Shown one piece after another: positions 23,501 through 35,985 of a stretch of DNA of 64,000 nucleotides (its first letter is position 1; each line of letters begins with the position of its first letter). The DNA lies in contig JBCAML010000010.1 of the NCBI GenBank assembly GCA_038503075.1, positions 1,054,001-1,118,000 on the forward strand, read 5' to 3'. The DNA comes from Gyromitra esculenta. Lineage: Eukaryota > Ascomycota > Pezizomycetes > Pezizales > Discinaceae. A program made the translations under genes and the position numbers. The notes beneath the pieces are model-generated. The model did no database searches, was not told the DNA's origin, and saw nothing but the letters and a program-made list of their open reading frames with translations.

Positions 23501-24304
23501 AGTTGTGGTGGTGATGCTTTTTTTATACCCTTATGAACCATTTTCCCAAGCCTCGACATACACGAAACATCCGTGATGGGACCTCTCGTCCACAAGGCAC
23601 AAAACTGCAAACTACAAACTACAAACTTCTCTCCTCAGATTTTCCTGGCGGACTTGAAGTATCCACAACATATCGTTTTTCACAGATTTAACACCTCTGC
23701 GTGTTTGTCGATACATTCTAATTTCTGCTGCTTCGCCACATAGGATTGTTGTCCACGATGGTCCACATTCCCACATTCCCACATACCCGCCCTGTCGTTC
23801 CCCTGAAAAAGCGACTTTTTGCACAAAGCCTTCTTTGCTTCTTCCGTTTTTTCTGCCTATCCGTATCACCCGATCATTCCGATCTTCGCTACCGATCACC
23901 AATCTTCTTTCTTTCAGAAAATTCGCACTCAGCCTTGACGTCCGACACGGTATGAACACGACACGGTGCAGCCTTAGAGCTCTCTAGAATACTCCCAACA
24001 ATTGACTTGTGGAGGCGTTTGTTTAATTTTAATGTACAAATGTTTCCCATATCCACCCATTCCTTGATGACCTGCCATCTTGATCCAAATAATAGGAAGA
24101 GAAAAGAGAAAAAGCAAGGAAAATAAACCCCCAAATAGTTTGTTTCAAGAAAATAAGAAAATATAACCAAAAGAAAAGGAATCCTTACCTCTAGCTTCCT
24201 ATCCTTTTTTTTTTTACCGAGTCCCCAATCCAAACAATAAGAAATAAAGAGATACAATTATTTCGAGAACAAAAAGAATACGATTATCAGACTAGGAGAC
24301 TCGG
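17574..24304. other. gene-poor block (6.7 kb)
   Basis: No exon chain with family resemblance was found on either strand. Contents seen: an inverted-repeat transposon-like element at 19200-19351 (listed separately), a TTTTA-type tandem repeat at 20337-20360, isolated open frames of 60-105 codons (for example 19960-20178, and 22697-23091 on the minus strand) without a recognisable product, and TACATGTA octamers at 22116 and 23347. The 3' untranslated tail of TPC1 includes a GGGTGTGTGAT-like tandem near 17565-17600. The right end holds the 3' flank of the acidic protein gene at 24305. Confidence 0.45.
19200..19351. mobile_element. MITE-like inverted-repeat element, TA-CTCG termini
   Basis: Arms of about 40 bp face each other: the left arm begins TACTCGGGTCAGG and the right arm ends with its reverse complement. 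There is one mismatch in the first 35 bp and a loop of about 70 bp. The ends are flanked by TA, as in Tc1/mariner-type insertions. It has no coding capacity. The terminal CTCG is shared with the four elements at 59.4-63.4 kb, although the internal sequence differs. Confidence 0.75.
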
Positions 24305-25000
24305 TCAGCTCCGTATGCGAACTCTCTTTGCGCCGCTGTCAGGAAAACCGCCCCATGCAGCGGCTGCAAATGGGGGCTGTTGTTGATGCTGCTGTAGGCA
24401 ATCATCGTCGTCGGCCCATCTTTTTCGCTTATTGTTCGAGTTGGCTGCGACAGTCATTTGCATTTCCATTTCCATCTCCATCATCACATTGTCACCGCCC
24501 TCTTGGGCGAATACGACTGGGTTGAAGCTTTCTGAGACAGCAGAGTCCATAACGTCAAGCATTTCGTCTTCCATGACAGAACCCTCACGGGATGATCCTG
24601 ATTCGCACTCTGGGACGTCGCTCATGGCTTTCTCGCCCGCGGTCTTAACGATAAGACGACCAGCATGGTAGGGGTAGACACAGTCGATACCCTCATCGTC
24701 TTCATCGAATTCATCATCGTCCATGCCACCGTTGTCGTTTCGGAGCTGCATGGGATTCTCTTCAGAGGCGAATTTGTAGGCTGCGTTTGCGCCTGTTGGG
24801 CGTAATTCCTGAAGGGCTTGTTGATCGATAAAGTCCCAGTCAGGGTCACGAGCGCCGCAAGAGAAGCCGGCCGAAAGATGGCGTTGTGAGGTTGAGCGCT
24901 CCTTGTATGAGAGCCACTGATCTTGCTTGTAGGAGTTCATTTCTGCTTGTCTGTTTCTAGCGTTGACGATGGCTGCGGCAGAATGGACGGCGAAGGGCAT
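24305..25000 (-). CDS. conserved-looking acidic protein, unknown function
   Basis: An uninterrupted 231-codon frame from ATG at 25000. The composition is that of a real fungal protein: a folded-looking N-terminal part (residues 1-80), an acidic run (DDDEFDEDDEG near 94-104), a second Glu/Met-rich tract (MMEMEMEMQM near 172-181), a basic cluster NNKRKRW that could be a nuclear localisation signal, a Gln-rich stretch and a basic C-terminus (SGAKRVRIRS). No catalytic motif or transmembrane span. The 5' flank (25020-25200) is AGT/AGC microsatellite and purine-rich, typical of a 5' leader or promoter. A nuclear regulatory role is only a guess. A frame of this length without introns on GC-balanced DNA is unlikely by chance. 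Confidence 0.6.
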   Translation of the reverse strand: MPFAVHSAAAIVNARNRQAEMNSYKQDQWLSYKERSTSQRHLSAGFSCGARDPDWDFIDQQALQELRPTGANAAYKFASEENPMQLRNDNGGMDDDEFDEDDEGIDCVYPYHAGRLIVKTAGEKAMSDVPECESGSSREGSVMEDEMLDVMDSAVSESFNPVVFAQEGGDNVMMEMEMEMQMTVAANSNNKRKRWADDDDCLQQHQQQPPFAAAAWGGFPDSGAKRVRIRS

Positions 25001-28000
25001 ATAGGAGGAATAGGAGGCTGACGGCAGGGGAGGATATCTGGAAGGATAGCAGTAGTAGTAGTAGCAGTAGTAGTAGCAGTAGCAGAAAGAGGATGAATGG
25101 GATTAGGAAGGGAGGATGAGGGAGGGAGAGAGGATGAAGGAGAGGAGAAGAGGGAGAAGAAGGAGAGAGAGAGGAGAGAGGAAATGGGTCAAGTGAAGTA
25201 CGAAACGGGGAATGGCAGCTAGAAGTCAGTGTTCGCAGAAAGAGGGAATGATACGATCGGGAGCGGACTAATTGGGAGGCTGGCTGGCTGGCTGGACTGG
25301 CGCAGGCGGACGACAGTCGCTCGCGCTCCAGAGTACATAACAGACCTAACTTTGCCGATAGCCCCGGGGAAACGGGGAGAGGCAGCGAAACAGGAGTGCC
25401 CGCCGAATGCGGCAGCGACCGCCACTGGCCATCTGCGAGATGTCCATCCCCCCACCGATTCGGCTACTGCCGCAGAGCCCCAAAGAACAAATGCCAGAGT
25501 CGCCCTTTCGGAAATATTGTAAACCAATTCCCAGCCCGATGCCGAGCAGGCAGCACCGCTGTCGACTTTTGCGCCGAACGGGAGCCCGATTGATGTTTTA
25601 TTCCATTCCATTCGGTGGGCCGGTTTGGTTTCGCACGTACGTGCCTTTGTCCTGGCACCCTTCTGGGGAAATCGCGAATATCACCCGCATGGATCCAAGT
25701 GATATGACATGCGCGACATTTGAAATCCGCCCCGTTGTCCCATCCGACAAAGATCTCCCGGCGAAAACAAAGGAACAGGAATGTATGAATCCGAAGACTG
25801 CCCCTACGTTTCCACGACAACCGCATAAGGGACCACAGTCAATTGGTGCCCATGCTGGCGCAGAGAAGTCCGCAGCCCATTCACTCACTTGCTACGTTTT
25901 TACATTTCGCACACACCGCAGTGTGTAACCGCTGGCAACGGAAGACAAGATCCCCTTGAAACGGCTCGGCTGTGCAGGGCTTGAACTTGAAAATACAAGC
26001 GAGACTGGCCTCACCTGGCTGATTTTACCTTGCTTTGGGGGTAAACCCATTTGGCCCTGATTACAATTCAGATCCGGAATACGATTTGCGAAAGCACAGG
26101 CTGAATCAAAATAAATTGGCGGAACGGACGAGGGTTCAGGGTTGCATGGGGGTCGTCTAATCCAATTCACGATGCCAGCCAGAACAGGGGGTCGGCTCCC
26201 GTCTTCCTCCGAGCGGTTAGCAGCAGCGAGGGCTCGGGGTTTGGACTCCCAGTTGGAAATGCAGGTAAGCCTGGCCCTCGTATTCTGGTTGCTGGTAGGG
26301 TTAACTTGTTACTGAGGGTTTAGGGCTCTGGTACTCGGGGATTGTGTAATATGTATACACTTGCTCGTGGTGCTGATAGAGTACTCGTAGGATGGCTTTC
26401 AGTCGTTTGGGTCAACGGATTATGTTTCCAGGCCCCAGAAAGACGTCCCGTGCCAACTCCAACCAGCCGGCAGAAAACTTACAAAAATCCATGATTGTCG
26501 CACGTTCGACTCCCGCCGGGAGCAGATATACTCTATCCCAGTCTCATCTCCAGACCATAGCCCCTAATCTCGAGGGGTGGCTGGTCTGGTCACAAGACGG
26601 GATACGCTCAAAAGGAATTTTTTTTATGCGACGGATATGTTTCAAGAAACGAGGTTCTAAATTCCCGGATACACTTAGCCATTCGAGCATCCAGCTGAGC
26701 TCCTTCCTATCCAGAGAGTTTCGGCTGATCTGCAACGCAAATGTCACTTACTTTTGCGGTCCGTGCTTCGGGGGGCGCGCACTGTTTAGAATTCTTATCT
26801 TTTTTGGTGGATAGGGTGTGCAGCTAATTTTCTTTCTGTTGGGGGACAGCAGTCACGATATATCACTCGGAAATCATGCCAAGAATATATCCTGAGACAA
26901 GCAAGGTGGCCTGTGAGCAACGTGCCACAAAAGTCAGGTATTCAGAAAATTACATGGCTAGAAAATATAATTCCTTGTTTGTGACAAAAACCCTTGTACC
27001 TTGGACTCAGGTAAGCTTATCTATCGTCCTATTTTAGATCGCTAGTACCGAACCTATGCACTACATTTTACGTGTAAAAAATTAGATCTCTCTTTGTTGT
27101 AGTGGTTTTTTACGGTGGACATCGCGGGGTCAAGCCCAACGACTTAATTACTATCTCATGGGTGGCAAGCTACCCTACAAGGCGACCAGTCGCACACAAC
27201 CATCCGATAGATACTTGAACCCTTGTACTCAACAAGCTATGCCTCGTGATACAGGAACTATTCCAAAAGACTGGTTTTTACGACTACTTGGGGTCCACCT
27301 CTAACCTCCTGGGCCGCTGTAAGGCCAGCGTTGGCTTTGATCACCGCATGTCGTGTGTTTTTAGGGTACATCAGTAAGTTATTTACGTTATCTTAATGCT
27401 AGTCCAAGACTAAATTTACTGGCATGATACTTCTAGGAAGTGGCTAGGTGAAGTGTACGCCTGGCATACTATTGTGGCTTGATTGTAGGGTGGACGTGCG
27501 GAGTAATGGGCTATGTAGTGGATATAGATATGATTGGCACGGTTGTTTCCGCCAACTTTGACTCTACCTTATCGCTAAAGTAAACATATTCGCGATTGGA
27601 ATGGCGACTACGTTTTTAGATGAACGCGTCATCTACTCGTGCTATCTCAAGACCTGGGAATATTCACATGGAACATAATATACCTCTAATGTTGCCCTTG
27701 TGAGTCATTTCATGATCGCAAGTGGTTATAGCTAGAACAGAGTGATTGATATGACTATAAGGCCCGGGTTTGTCTATAGCTATGTGATATATTTTCACCC
27801 TAAAAGACAAGGTAGTGATCTACTGATAAGATCTTGGGGTGGAATGTGTTAAGTCAGAGTATATTTATGCAACATGTAGAGGTAAAACTAAAGTCATAAC
27901 ACTCCAAAAGCCAGGCCCCTCGATATTAGACAGTTCATATACGTATCATAGGTCAAGAGGTAAGGAATGGAAGAAAATCCCCATCTCACACTCGCCAGAG

Positions 28001-29920
28001 TTAAGCCTCAAACCTTAGGCCGCATCCATTCATTTTCTTTTCGAAGCATTCAGTTGGCTCTATCCTGACTGCGCAGCTTTGCTTTGCGTGCATACTACAG
28101 AGTTGTGGTGAGGGTTTGTATCACAGATTTATAGACCAAAGCTCCAATATACACTTGCAGACATTGATTGAGTTGTGAACGTCTAATATTTTTCGTCGGT
28201 GACCGTAACCTCAAACCAATTTCCTTGTCAAGCTACATTCTTAGTCTTCTTAACGGCGAAACTGCTAGGCCTCCCAACGCCCTACGTGGATAATAAACTC
28301 CGCCACTAAATTATAACCTGAGTGTCTCGGCGGGCAATTTCATTGCTGGTAATAGGGATTTTTTTGTTCCATCGCCGGCGTGATGGCATTTTAAGGATTC
28401 ATAACTGACGATGAGTTCAAGTAGATTAAAAGTATATATATGTTCTGGATCTTGTTTACGAATTTAAAGGTATTCCTGGCTCTATTGTAGCTGCTGTCTT
28501 TGAGACATTCGATTAGAGATTAACTACTGAAGATAGTGGCGAGATGGAGACTAGCATCTTCTACCAAAGCGTATACGTATCAAACCACCTATAAGTACAT
28601 ATAGATAATCGCTCCGGTCACCTTGCGCACTAATAAGTTGGTGGATGCCGATATCCAACGCTAGCTATCGAGTGACACCCTGTGCTTAAATTGCATTTTC
28701 TATGATTGAAAAACAATGATAATGAGAATGCCCGTGTTAGCCCCAGACGGCCGAATCTACAGGCTTCAACCCAGTGCGTGAAAGCTATGCCGTTAATAAC
28801 ATCCCCTGGGAGGGTGACCGAATCTGATCCCTCCAAGCGACACCATAACCATTAGGCTACAATGGCTGATAGTATAATAGTATCAAAAAAACTCTTATCC
28901 CGCGGTGTAGGCCTATTGGTTCTTAGATATTTGTAGGTGAATGGTGATGAGTTGGATGTGCCAAAGCTTGCTTGGGACGAGGGATTCTCGTTGGAATGCT
29001 TAATTACGACCAGAAATGAGCTAGGAGATTAATGTTGTAGGTTTTGTAATGTCTTGTTATGAGGAGTGACTTGATACTTTAGTAAAGATAAGTGGTATGC
29101 TTAATCTACATGTAGGAAGGGGTAATTTGCAATACAGTATGAAGAAGGGGATAGGGTTGGTGCAACGTAAGGAAATGCTTGACTAATTCTGGATTGTTAC
29201 GGTAAGTACGGCAGTTCTTAGCTGGACTGTAAAAAACTCATAACCTCTAATTCACTGTAAGAGCGATAAAGATATTCTGTAATTAGATTGAACATCGTTA
29301 AGCCAATGGTAAGTTATGGGTTGGCTAAAATCTAGAGCATATTTCTTATCTATAACCACCAAAGGAAAGCCTTGGAGCGCAAATTCTACATGCTTTAAGT
29401 CATCAGGATTGCTTATGGGCCTGGGCCCAGACTCTCTAGTTTCCGGAATTGATATGATTATGGAGCTCATTACACAGCTGTCGAATAAGTGAGTAATGGT
29501 GAATAGCTTGGCTTATTTTAAGGCGGCGAGTGAGAAACTACGAAGACGCGCCAATTCAAGCTGGTTGCGATGTGATCGAGTTACTGGGGCCACTCTCTCT
29601 CGGTGGAGAAATACGGAACGAAGGAATTATATCTACACGGAGTTAAAACCAAATAGCTGTATGTGTGTATCTCTCTACTGTGTGTTCAACCTAGACTTTC
29701 GATCAATCATATATCGTCATTCGAGACACTTACCAACTCAGACCCCTAGCCCTTGTCACGTTACGGGAACTTGCCGTCTACGGCGTCTCTTGGCAGGAAA
29801 TTTCGCAGAGCCGCGTCAAGATCTCAACAACAGCTCCATTGTAAAGAACCACTCATCAGGATGTCTCTCCATATCCATAAACCCACAATACCATAACACC
29901 ACACGTGTAATATTCTAGCT
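25001..29920. other. gene-poor block (4.9 kb)
   Basis: The left part (25020-26200) is GC-rich with several overlapping open frames on both strands that show no family features; it begins with the trinucleotide repeat and purine-rich leader of the acidic protein gene. The right part (26800-29900) is AT-richer with only short frames. A tRNA-derived-looking scrap lies near 27090-27140 (an A-box-like and a GGGTCAAGCCC B-box-like string). One TACATGTA octamer is at 29107. No gene is supported. Confidence 0.4.
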
Positions 29921-30679
29921 ATGTTTATATTGGTATTTACATCCTGCAGCTCCCCCTCTTCTATTTTGAGAAACGAAAAACTGACGAAAAATACAATGAT
30001 CGATAAGTCGTCCTTCACCGACCTCGTAATAATCGACCCACAAGACTTCTCCAAGTCCACCGTCGATGCGCTCGAAGATCAGATTAATACCAAATACGCG
30101 AACAAGGTTGTCTATAATGTTGGTCTTTGTATCTGTCTATGGGATATCCTAAAGGTCAGCGAGGGTATGGTTGGCCACGGGAGTGGCTCCGCGCATGTCA
30201 ACGGTAATTAGTTACCCCATCTTACCCATTGCCCCATGGAAGCAAAAAGTTGATTGTTATGGCCTATATCAGTCGAGTTCCGATTAATTGTCTTTCGGCC
30301 GTTTAAAGGCGAAGTCCTCACGGGCCGTATTTCGTCTTCCACCGCACACGGAATCAAAGTTCGAACCGACTTTTTTGACGAAATCTTCATTCCACAACGC
30401 TTCCTCTTTGAAGGGACTACTTTCGACGGCAAGGAACAGGTATGGATCTGGAATAACGATGGCCAGGAATTTTATATGGACAAGAACGAACTCATCCGAT
30501 TTCGGGTTGAAGAGGAGCAGTTTGTCGACCAGCTCCCGATACCACCACATCTTAAGAATGAAGAGGCAAGTCTACATAAGAAACCGCCTTATGCACTCAC
30601 TGCAAGTTGCCAACAAGCTGGGATGGGGCTGGTACAATGGTGGCTGGAGGATGAGGAAGAGGGAGAGGAAGCTGAGTAA
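29921..30679 (+). CDS. RPC25: DNA-directed RNA polymerase III subunit Rpc25/RPC8
   Basis: Three exons: 29921-29932, 30008-30203 and 30273-30679 (615 nt, 204 aa). The spliced N-terminus reads MFILSSFTDLVIIDPQDFSK, then ALEDQINTKYANKVVYNVGL, CICLWDILKVSEG and VEFRLIVFRPFKGEVLTG. It continues with RTDFFDEIFIPQRFLFEG and EQVWIWNNDGQEFYMD, a match along the whole length of the RPC8/Rpb7-type family (N-terminal SHS2/Rpb7 domain, C-terminal OB/S1-like RPC8 domain). The subunit forms the Pol III stalk with Rpc17 and acts in initiation. Exon 1 codes for only four residues (12 nt); reading through intron 1 from the same ATG is in frame, so a pipeline could miss the intron. The C-terminal ASCQQAGMGLVQWW is typical. 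Its product would transcribe the U6 gene at the right end of this window. Confidence 0.93.
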
Positions 30680-31177
30680 TACTAATAAAAAATTCATATT
30701 TTTGGAAACGCGGTTAGGTGTGGCAAGCAGAAGATGATACCTAAATATTGATAGCGTTTTTCTTACTACCCTCGCGAAAACCCAATCCTCTAGTTATCCA
30801 GTATCCCCTCCCCCCAAAACAAAGCAAACCCAGTGGAACCTCGCCCTATAAAGTTCAGAGAAAGCATAACGTGTCCAAGGAAAAGAAATACCCAGTTCGT
30901 ATCTTGCAAGAAAACAAAAACTCCCTTCGCTTTTGAGTCTCGTGTAGCCCCAACCTCAGTTAACCAGTCACTCATCCCATGAAACTACTAGCGCAACACA
31001 GCGCAGCTGACTATTGACTCAGAACACGTACTAAAAATTGAATACTCGAAAAGAAAATGAAAAAAAAAGCCCAGTTTTCAAAACTAATATCACAATTCGA
31101 ATGTAACATGTTCCTTCGCAATAACTTCCTACCTCATACCCATAAAGAAAACACTAACCCTATCATTCACTCATCCC
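30680..31177. other. intergenic region between convergent genes
   Basis: AT-rich 3' flanks of RPC25 (rightward) and VPS10 (leftward). Only short open frames; no feature beyond probable polyadenylation sequence. Confidence 0.45.
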
Positions 31178-34100
31178 TCAAAACTCATCGTCATCGTCAC
31201 TTCCTAGTAACTCTCCCTCGTCATTATTCACTATCGAATAATCCGTGCCCCTCGCGAAACTCTGCCTGCTAGTATAAGTCCTTGTCCTTGTGAGCTTACT
31301 CGAAGCCCATCTCCCAATGGCACCTAATATTGTCGGGATAGACACAATAATGGCAACAACAGCTGAGAGGACAATAATTGAGTACTTGATGACTGGACTC
31401 TGCCCACTTGACTCATCACCCAAACGAATAGCTCCACCAAAGCGGCGATCAAGCAGCTTGGTCCACACGTACCAACCGACCGCGAAGGCAGCGCTGATGG
31501 GGATGACGATTGCAAGGAAGAGAGCGAAACCACGTGCACCGCCGCGTTTGCGTTGATATTCTTTCTCGTGACCAGGACAAGGGTGTGAGACGCGTTTATC
31601 TTTTTCATCACCACCTTCGCAGGTCGTCATCGGGAGACGCCGATAACCGTTGGGCTCCCACCACTCAACAAGGGTATGGTCTAGAGCGCAGACAGCCTTG
31701 TGGTCGGGAGGCTGGAAGCCTGGGACTAGAGCACAAGAACCGTCGTTCTGCCTTTGGTAATTGAAATCACTAAGAAACCCGGTTAGCGATTGTACTAAGT
31801 TATGTTTGGGGGGGGTTTGAATATAGTATACCATTCGTAATCCCGGCGAGCACACGGGCAGTTTTCAAGGATCTTATGTGGTTGTTTAATCTTCCTTCCG
31901 ATATAGCAGTTATGCGAGGGAATTTTGCGATTATATTGAGCAATGTGTCCGAACAAGCAGCCATCTGGATGATCCGGTGACCACAGTTCAAAGTCATCAC
32001 TTTTTGCATCATCACCCTCCTTCAATTCACCTATTCCTGAACATCAGTATCTTCTTTCGCAAAGCCAGAGTAACAGAAGAAAGGAGATCTTACACTCTGC
32101 ATCAGTGATTCCAGTGAAATCCAATTGAATGGTCCAAAAGTTATCCCCCCTGCCCTCCCTCTTGCCCCAGAGCAAAAATTTCCTACTAGTATCGCTTGGA
32201 AGGGTTGAGATATCGCTAACGACAATCTTCTTATCCTTATCCGCAAACGCATATTCATGCCAGTGTGCACCTTCGTCAAGAGTATAGTGTATCACATTAG
32301 TCGCACCCATCACATCAACGATGACAATGATGGAACCCTGGTCTCCGTATTCCCACATATACTGTCCCTTCTTGACCTCTTTCCACGTGATTCCGCCATC
32401 GGTAGTCAGGAAGGTGTTGCCGTCTGCGTATCCCGTGAGCATGCTGCCAACATTGCCAACACCCATCATCAACCCGACCGCAGAGCCAGACGCGAATGTA
32501 TCGCGAGGATCAGTGCGCTCAGTATAATGATGTAGATGTAGTGAACATTCATAGGGCTTTTTGAGGTTGCAGTCGAAGCTCTTCCCTTTAGAATCCTCCC
32601 CGACGACAGTAATGGGTTCCCATGTCGCACCATCATTATGAGTGATGACAGATCTGAGCTTCTTCTTCTCCCCATCGAGTGCCCTGTCGATGTTAATAAC
32701 CTGGTTTGCAATAGCGATACCCTCAAGACTATGCATTTTTTCAAAATCGACATAGCCCCATTCGTTTCTATTGACAGCTTCAAGAGAGAGAACGTAGTTC
32801 GTGCCGTTCGAGTTCGACTTCAGAAGAGACCCAAATTCGTATCCCTTCTTCGGATTGACCGTGACATGCAAGAAGACAGAGTGTGTATTAGAATCGAGGA
32901 CTGTGTAAGCTGTTTGGTGTGGTACGTTGAAATTATGGGGGAATTTAGCCTCAGCAAAGCTGGATCCGTTGATGGAGGCAGATGCCTTTAACGAAGTACC
33001 ATCCTCGTTGACGCTCGCGACAACAATAAATTCCGCCATCGTAGCAAAACCAATGATATCAGAGAAATGTTCCTTCTTGTCGTCAAAAAAGTTATCACTT
33101 GCGAGAAGTTGGAGATTTCCAGAACCATCCTCATTTTCATGTTCACAGAAAATCAATCTCTCTGAGATGACCTTCTGCTTTTCACCACGGATCCACTTGC
33201 AGAGACCAACGTATGGAAGTAGGCGATGCCATTCATCGCCGTTATCCTTAGTGTAGTGGGCAACGGCATGGCAAGTTTCGGGTCGATCGCAGTCTTTTTG
33301 GCCAGTCCAAATGAGCCATTCCTTGTTTCTCGGGTGGAAGTCCATCACTTGGAGATTTTGCCTATTCGGTTTGCTAGGAACCTTCATTTTCTTTGGAGCG
33401 GTAACACCGCGGTCAAGGGTGTAGTAGATCTCGTTGGTAGGTGTGATGAAATAAACAGAATCAAAGAAGTGTGAGTTAGGGTAAATCGAAACCACCTCGA
33501 CGTCCTTGAGAATTTGTTCCCACTTTTCACCTCCGTTGTGAGTAATCCAAACCTCCTGCTCCTTGGTCCTCATAATAATCGTCTCGTCGATTTTAGAGGA
33601 ACTCTCCGAGTTCTCGAGGTAAAAATACTCAGCTACACCAGACCCCTTGAACTCCTTTTTCGTTGTGGCAATGTCACCACTTGACGGCGGGGAGATAGGG
33701 ACGTCGTTACACTTCTTCTCAACCTTCTCATCCAATGCCTTTCCACCCTTGCAATTGTTCCCCGGAATCTTCCTATATCCGCTGCTCCCCAAGAACTCAT
33801 CTTCCGGTTTCTTACACGCCCCACTCGGCACAGGAAACTTCGCCCCCCCGGCGGGTATGCATTTATCTTCCTTCTTTCCGTTCTCACGGATATAGTTGAA
33901 ATCACATTCGAAATCTTGTTCCGTGCATTCACACACCTCTTGTTCCGGCTCAGGATCCTCAAACACATTCCCAACGTAGCATTTCGCGTCCTTCTTACGT
34001 CTCCAGAAGAACTGCTTATGTCCCATAAGACAGTCTGGCTCCCCTTTGTCGTCAAGGCGGGCATACCATTTCTCGAAATCGCCGTTCTTGTCTTCCTTTT

Positions 34101-35985
34101 TGAGCTCGCACTTACGATCAAAGACGTCACTGAAGTCGATTGCGAATGCGTAGGCTTTGTGATCCTTGTCAGTTCCGATAAGAGTGAAATGCAATGAGGT
34201 CGAGTCTGGGGTGGTGGTAAGGAGTCTGGCACGGATAGTTTTTTCAAGGTCGACGGAATCCCAGTTATCCCCGTGATCCAACGAGTAGAAGAGTTTGTCT
34301 GTGATCTCCTCATCATTAATAGCAACGACGACGGAACCTGAACCACCAAATTCATATTTTTGCGCGTTTTCTCGAACACGTTTCCATTTGAGACCGCCGT
34401 CATCGGAGAGATATAAATCGCAGTCTGTATAGGGTTCCAGGTAGCTTCCAACAGAACCAACTCCCATAAGCAAACCAGGGGCTGGGCTAGAGAAGATACG
34501 CCCACCATTGGCCAACGCGGTAACTGAAAACAGGTGAAGATCCTTGTCGTCCTTTGTCTTAAGAGGTTTCCAGGTACCGTACTTCCCGTCATCGAATGAG
34601 ATTCTTGAGATAACCTTCTTCTGTACTAACGCACTTTTTGCAACCTCCTCTGCGTTCTTTATGACATTTGCTAGAACAATACCTTGGATGTTTTGGACCT
34701 GCTCGAAATCAACGAAGCCCTCAATAGCGCGGTTGGTATTCTCCAAGTTACGGGTGAAGTATGTTCCATTAGAATTACTGGTGAACAAGGTTCCCATAGG
34801 GTTTGAAGGCTTCGTTGAGAGAACATCGACCTGAATGCTGTAGGGTGTAGATTCAAGGATAGTATAAGCATCTTCCTTAATACCGCCATGGTCATGAGGA
34901 AACTCCGCGCGGTCCCACGTAACAGTATCATCGGAGACAAAACTGAAAAAACCGTCAGCATCACAATAGAGCCCTAGAAACAAATAATTGCAACCCACAG
35001 TGCCATTTCATCCGTGCCTTTGCTCTTTACGGCAGCCACAATGAACTTTTGTACCCCAACAATACCAGCCAACCCATCAACAGTGCTGTAGCCATTCAAC
35101 CTAGGTTCCGTCTCGCTTTCGAAAAAGTCGCTCGTAACTACCAATTTGCGATGTTCAGGGAAGCGATCTTCGCCGTTGACAATGCAAAGAATAGTGTAGT
35201 CCTGTGCTTCAGTGAAAATCTCAGTCCCGCGAGCGAAAATGCAGCTATGTGTATTCTCCCGAAGAAGCTTCATATCGCTATCAAACCCGTCCCTGGTGTA
35301 GTAAGTCTATCCCCCACCATTTAGTCAGCACCCCGCTCTTCAAGTCAATATTTCCGGGGAAGATCCTCAAAACTCACCACTTCCTCGCAGTTTTCTCCAA
35401 AAAAATCCTCATCTTTACAGATTCTTCCAGCATACAACATAAAGTCCGGTTTCTTCGCATGGAAGGCAAGCGCGAGCTGCGTATACGAGACCGGGTATTT
35501 AGCCTTAAATTTCTGCCAGCTCTTGCCCGCGTCCCTCGTCGACCAGTGTGTCTCCTCCTGTCCGAGAATAAAAGCCCGCTTTTTATCGAACGGGTGATCA
35601 ATCATATCCCATGCCTCGCCTTCTGGAACACCCTTCACTTTGTCCCAGTTCTTTCCATCGTCGTCAGACCGCCACACATTTCCAGCTTTTGCATCTAATG
35701 TTAATATCACCTGACGCCTCCAACGTCAGTTCCAGAGTCGTGAAAGAAAAGGATGTAGATGAAAGGAAGTACCGAGCTATCATCAAAGTAAAAGAATATC
35801 GCGGGTATGTTATCGAATGATGTCGTGTAGACTTTTGGGCCTTTTGCATAAGCAAACTGTGAACCGACCAGCGTCAGTTATTGAAGCACGTGCAATCATC
35901 CAGAAAAAAACCCCCCATCATTATCAGAGCTACTCACAGCAGATAGCAAGCCAGCCGCAAGCGACCAAACCCTCAGCAGGTGCAT
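31178..35985 (-). CDS. VPS10: vacuolar protein sorting receptor Vps10 (sortilin family)
   Basis: Seven exons: 35938-35985, 35773-35856, 35378-35710, 34999-35306, 32094-34942, 31832-32030 and 31178-31769 (4413 nt, 1470 aa). Exon 1 encodes a signal peptide (MHLLRVWSLAAGLLSA). Two Vps10 beta-propeller domains follow, each with several Asp-box/BNR-like repeats (for example VWRSDDDGKNW, YLSDDGGLKW, FLTTDGGITW). Each ends in a Cys-rich 10CC module (EQEVCECTEQDFECDFNY and ENCPCARRDYECDFNYQR). Near the C-terminus are two hydrophobic spans (FALFLAIVIPISAAFAVGW and IIVLSAVVAIIVSI) and an acidic tail ending DDDDEF. The receptor carries carboxypeptidase Y and related hydrolases from the Golgi to the vacuole/endosome and is recycled by retromer. 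All splice phases close, and the donor of exon 4 (GTGGGT) joins ALFVSDDT correctly. Length is typical of fungal Vps10. Confidence 0.95.

Noticed and set aside
25219..26170. Several overlapping long frames on both strands
   Set aside because: GC-rich sequence gives open frames in many phases at once; none shows motifs, splice logic or protein-like composition.
26490..26525. GTTCGACTCCCGCCGGG looks like a tRNA T arm
   Set aside because: The arm does not pair with itself and no cloverleaf fits upstream; treated as chance.
28790..28870. Minus-strand tRNA-like segment with an A-box-like GTAGCCTAATGGTTATGG
   Set aside because: No B-box with correct spacing and no acceptor stem; at most a heavily decayed relic.
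32044..34998. Large antisense frames inside VPS10
   Set aside because: Shadows of the long coding exon in other frames; no independent evidence for a gene.
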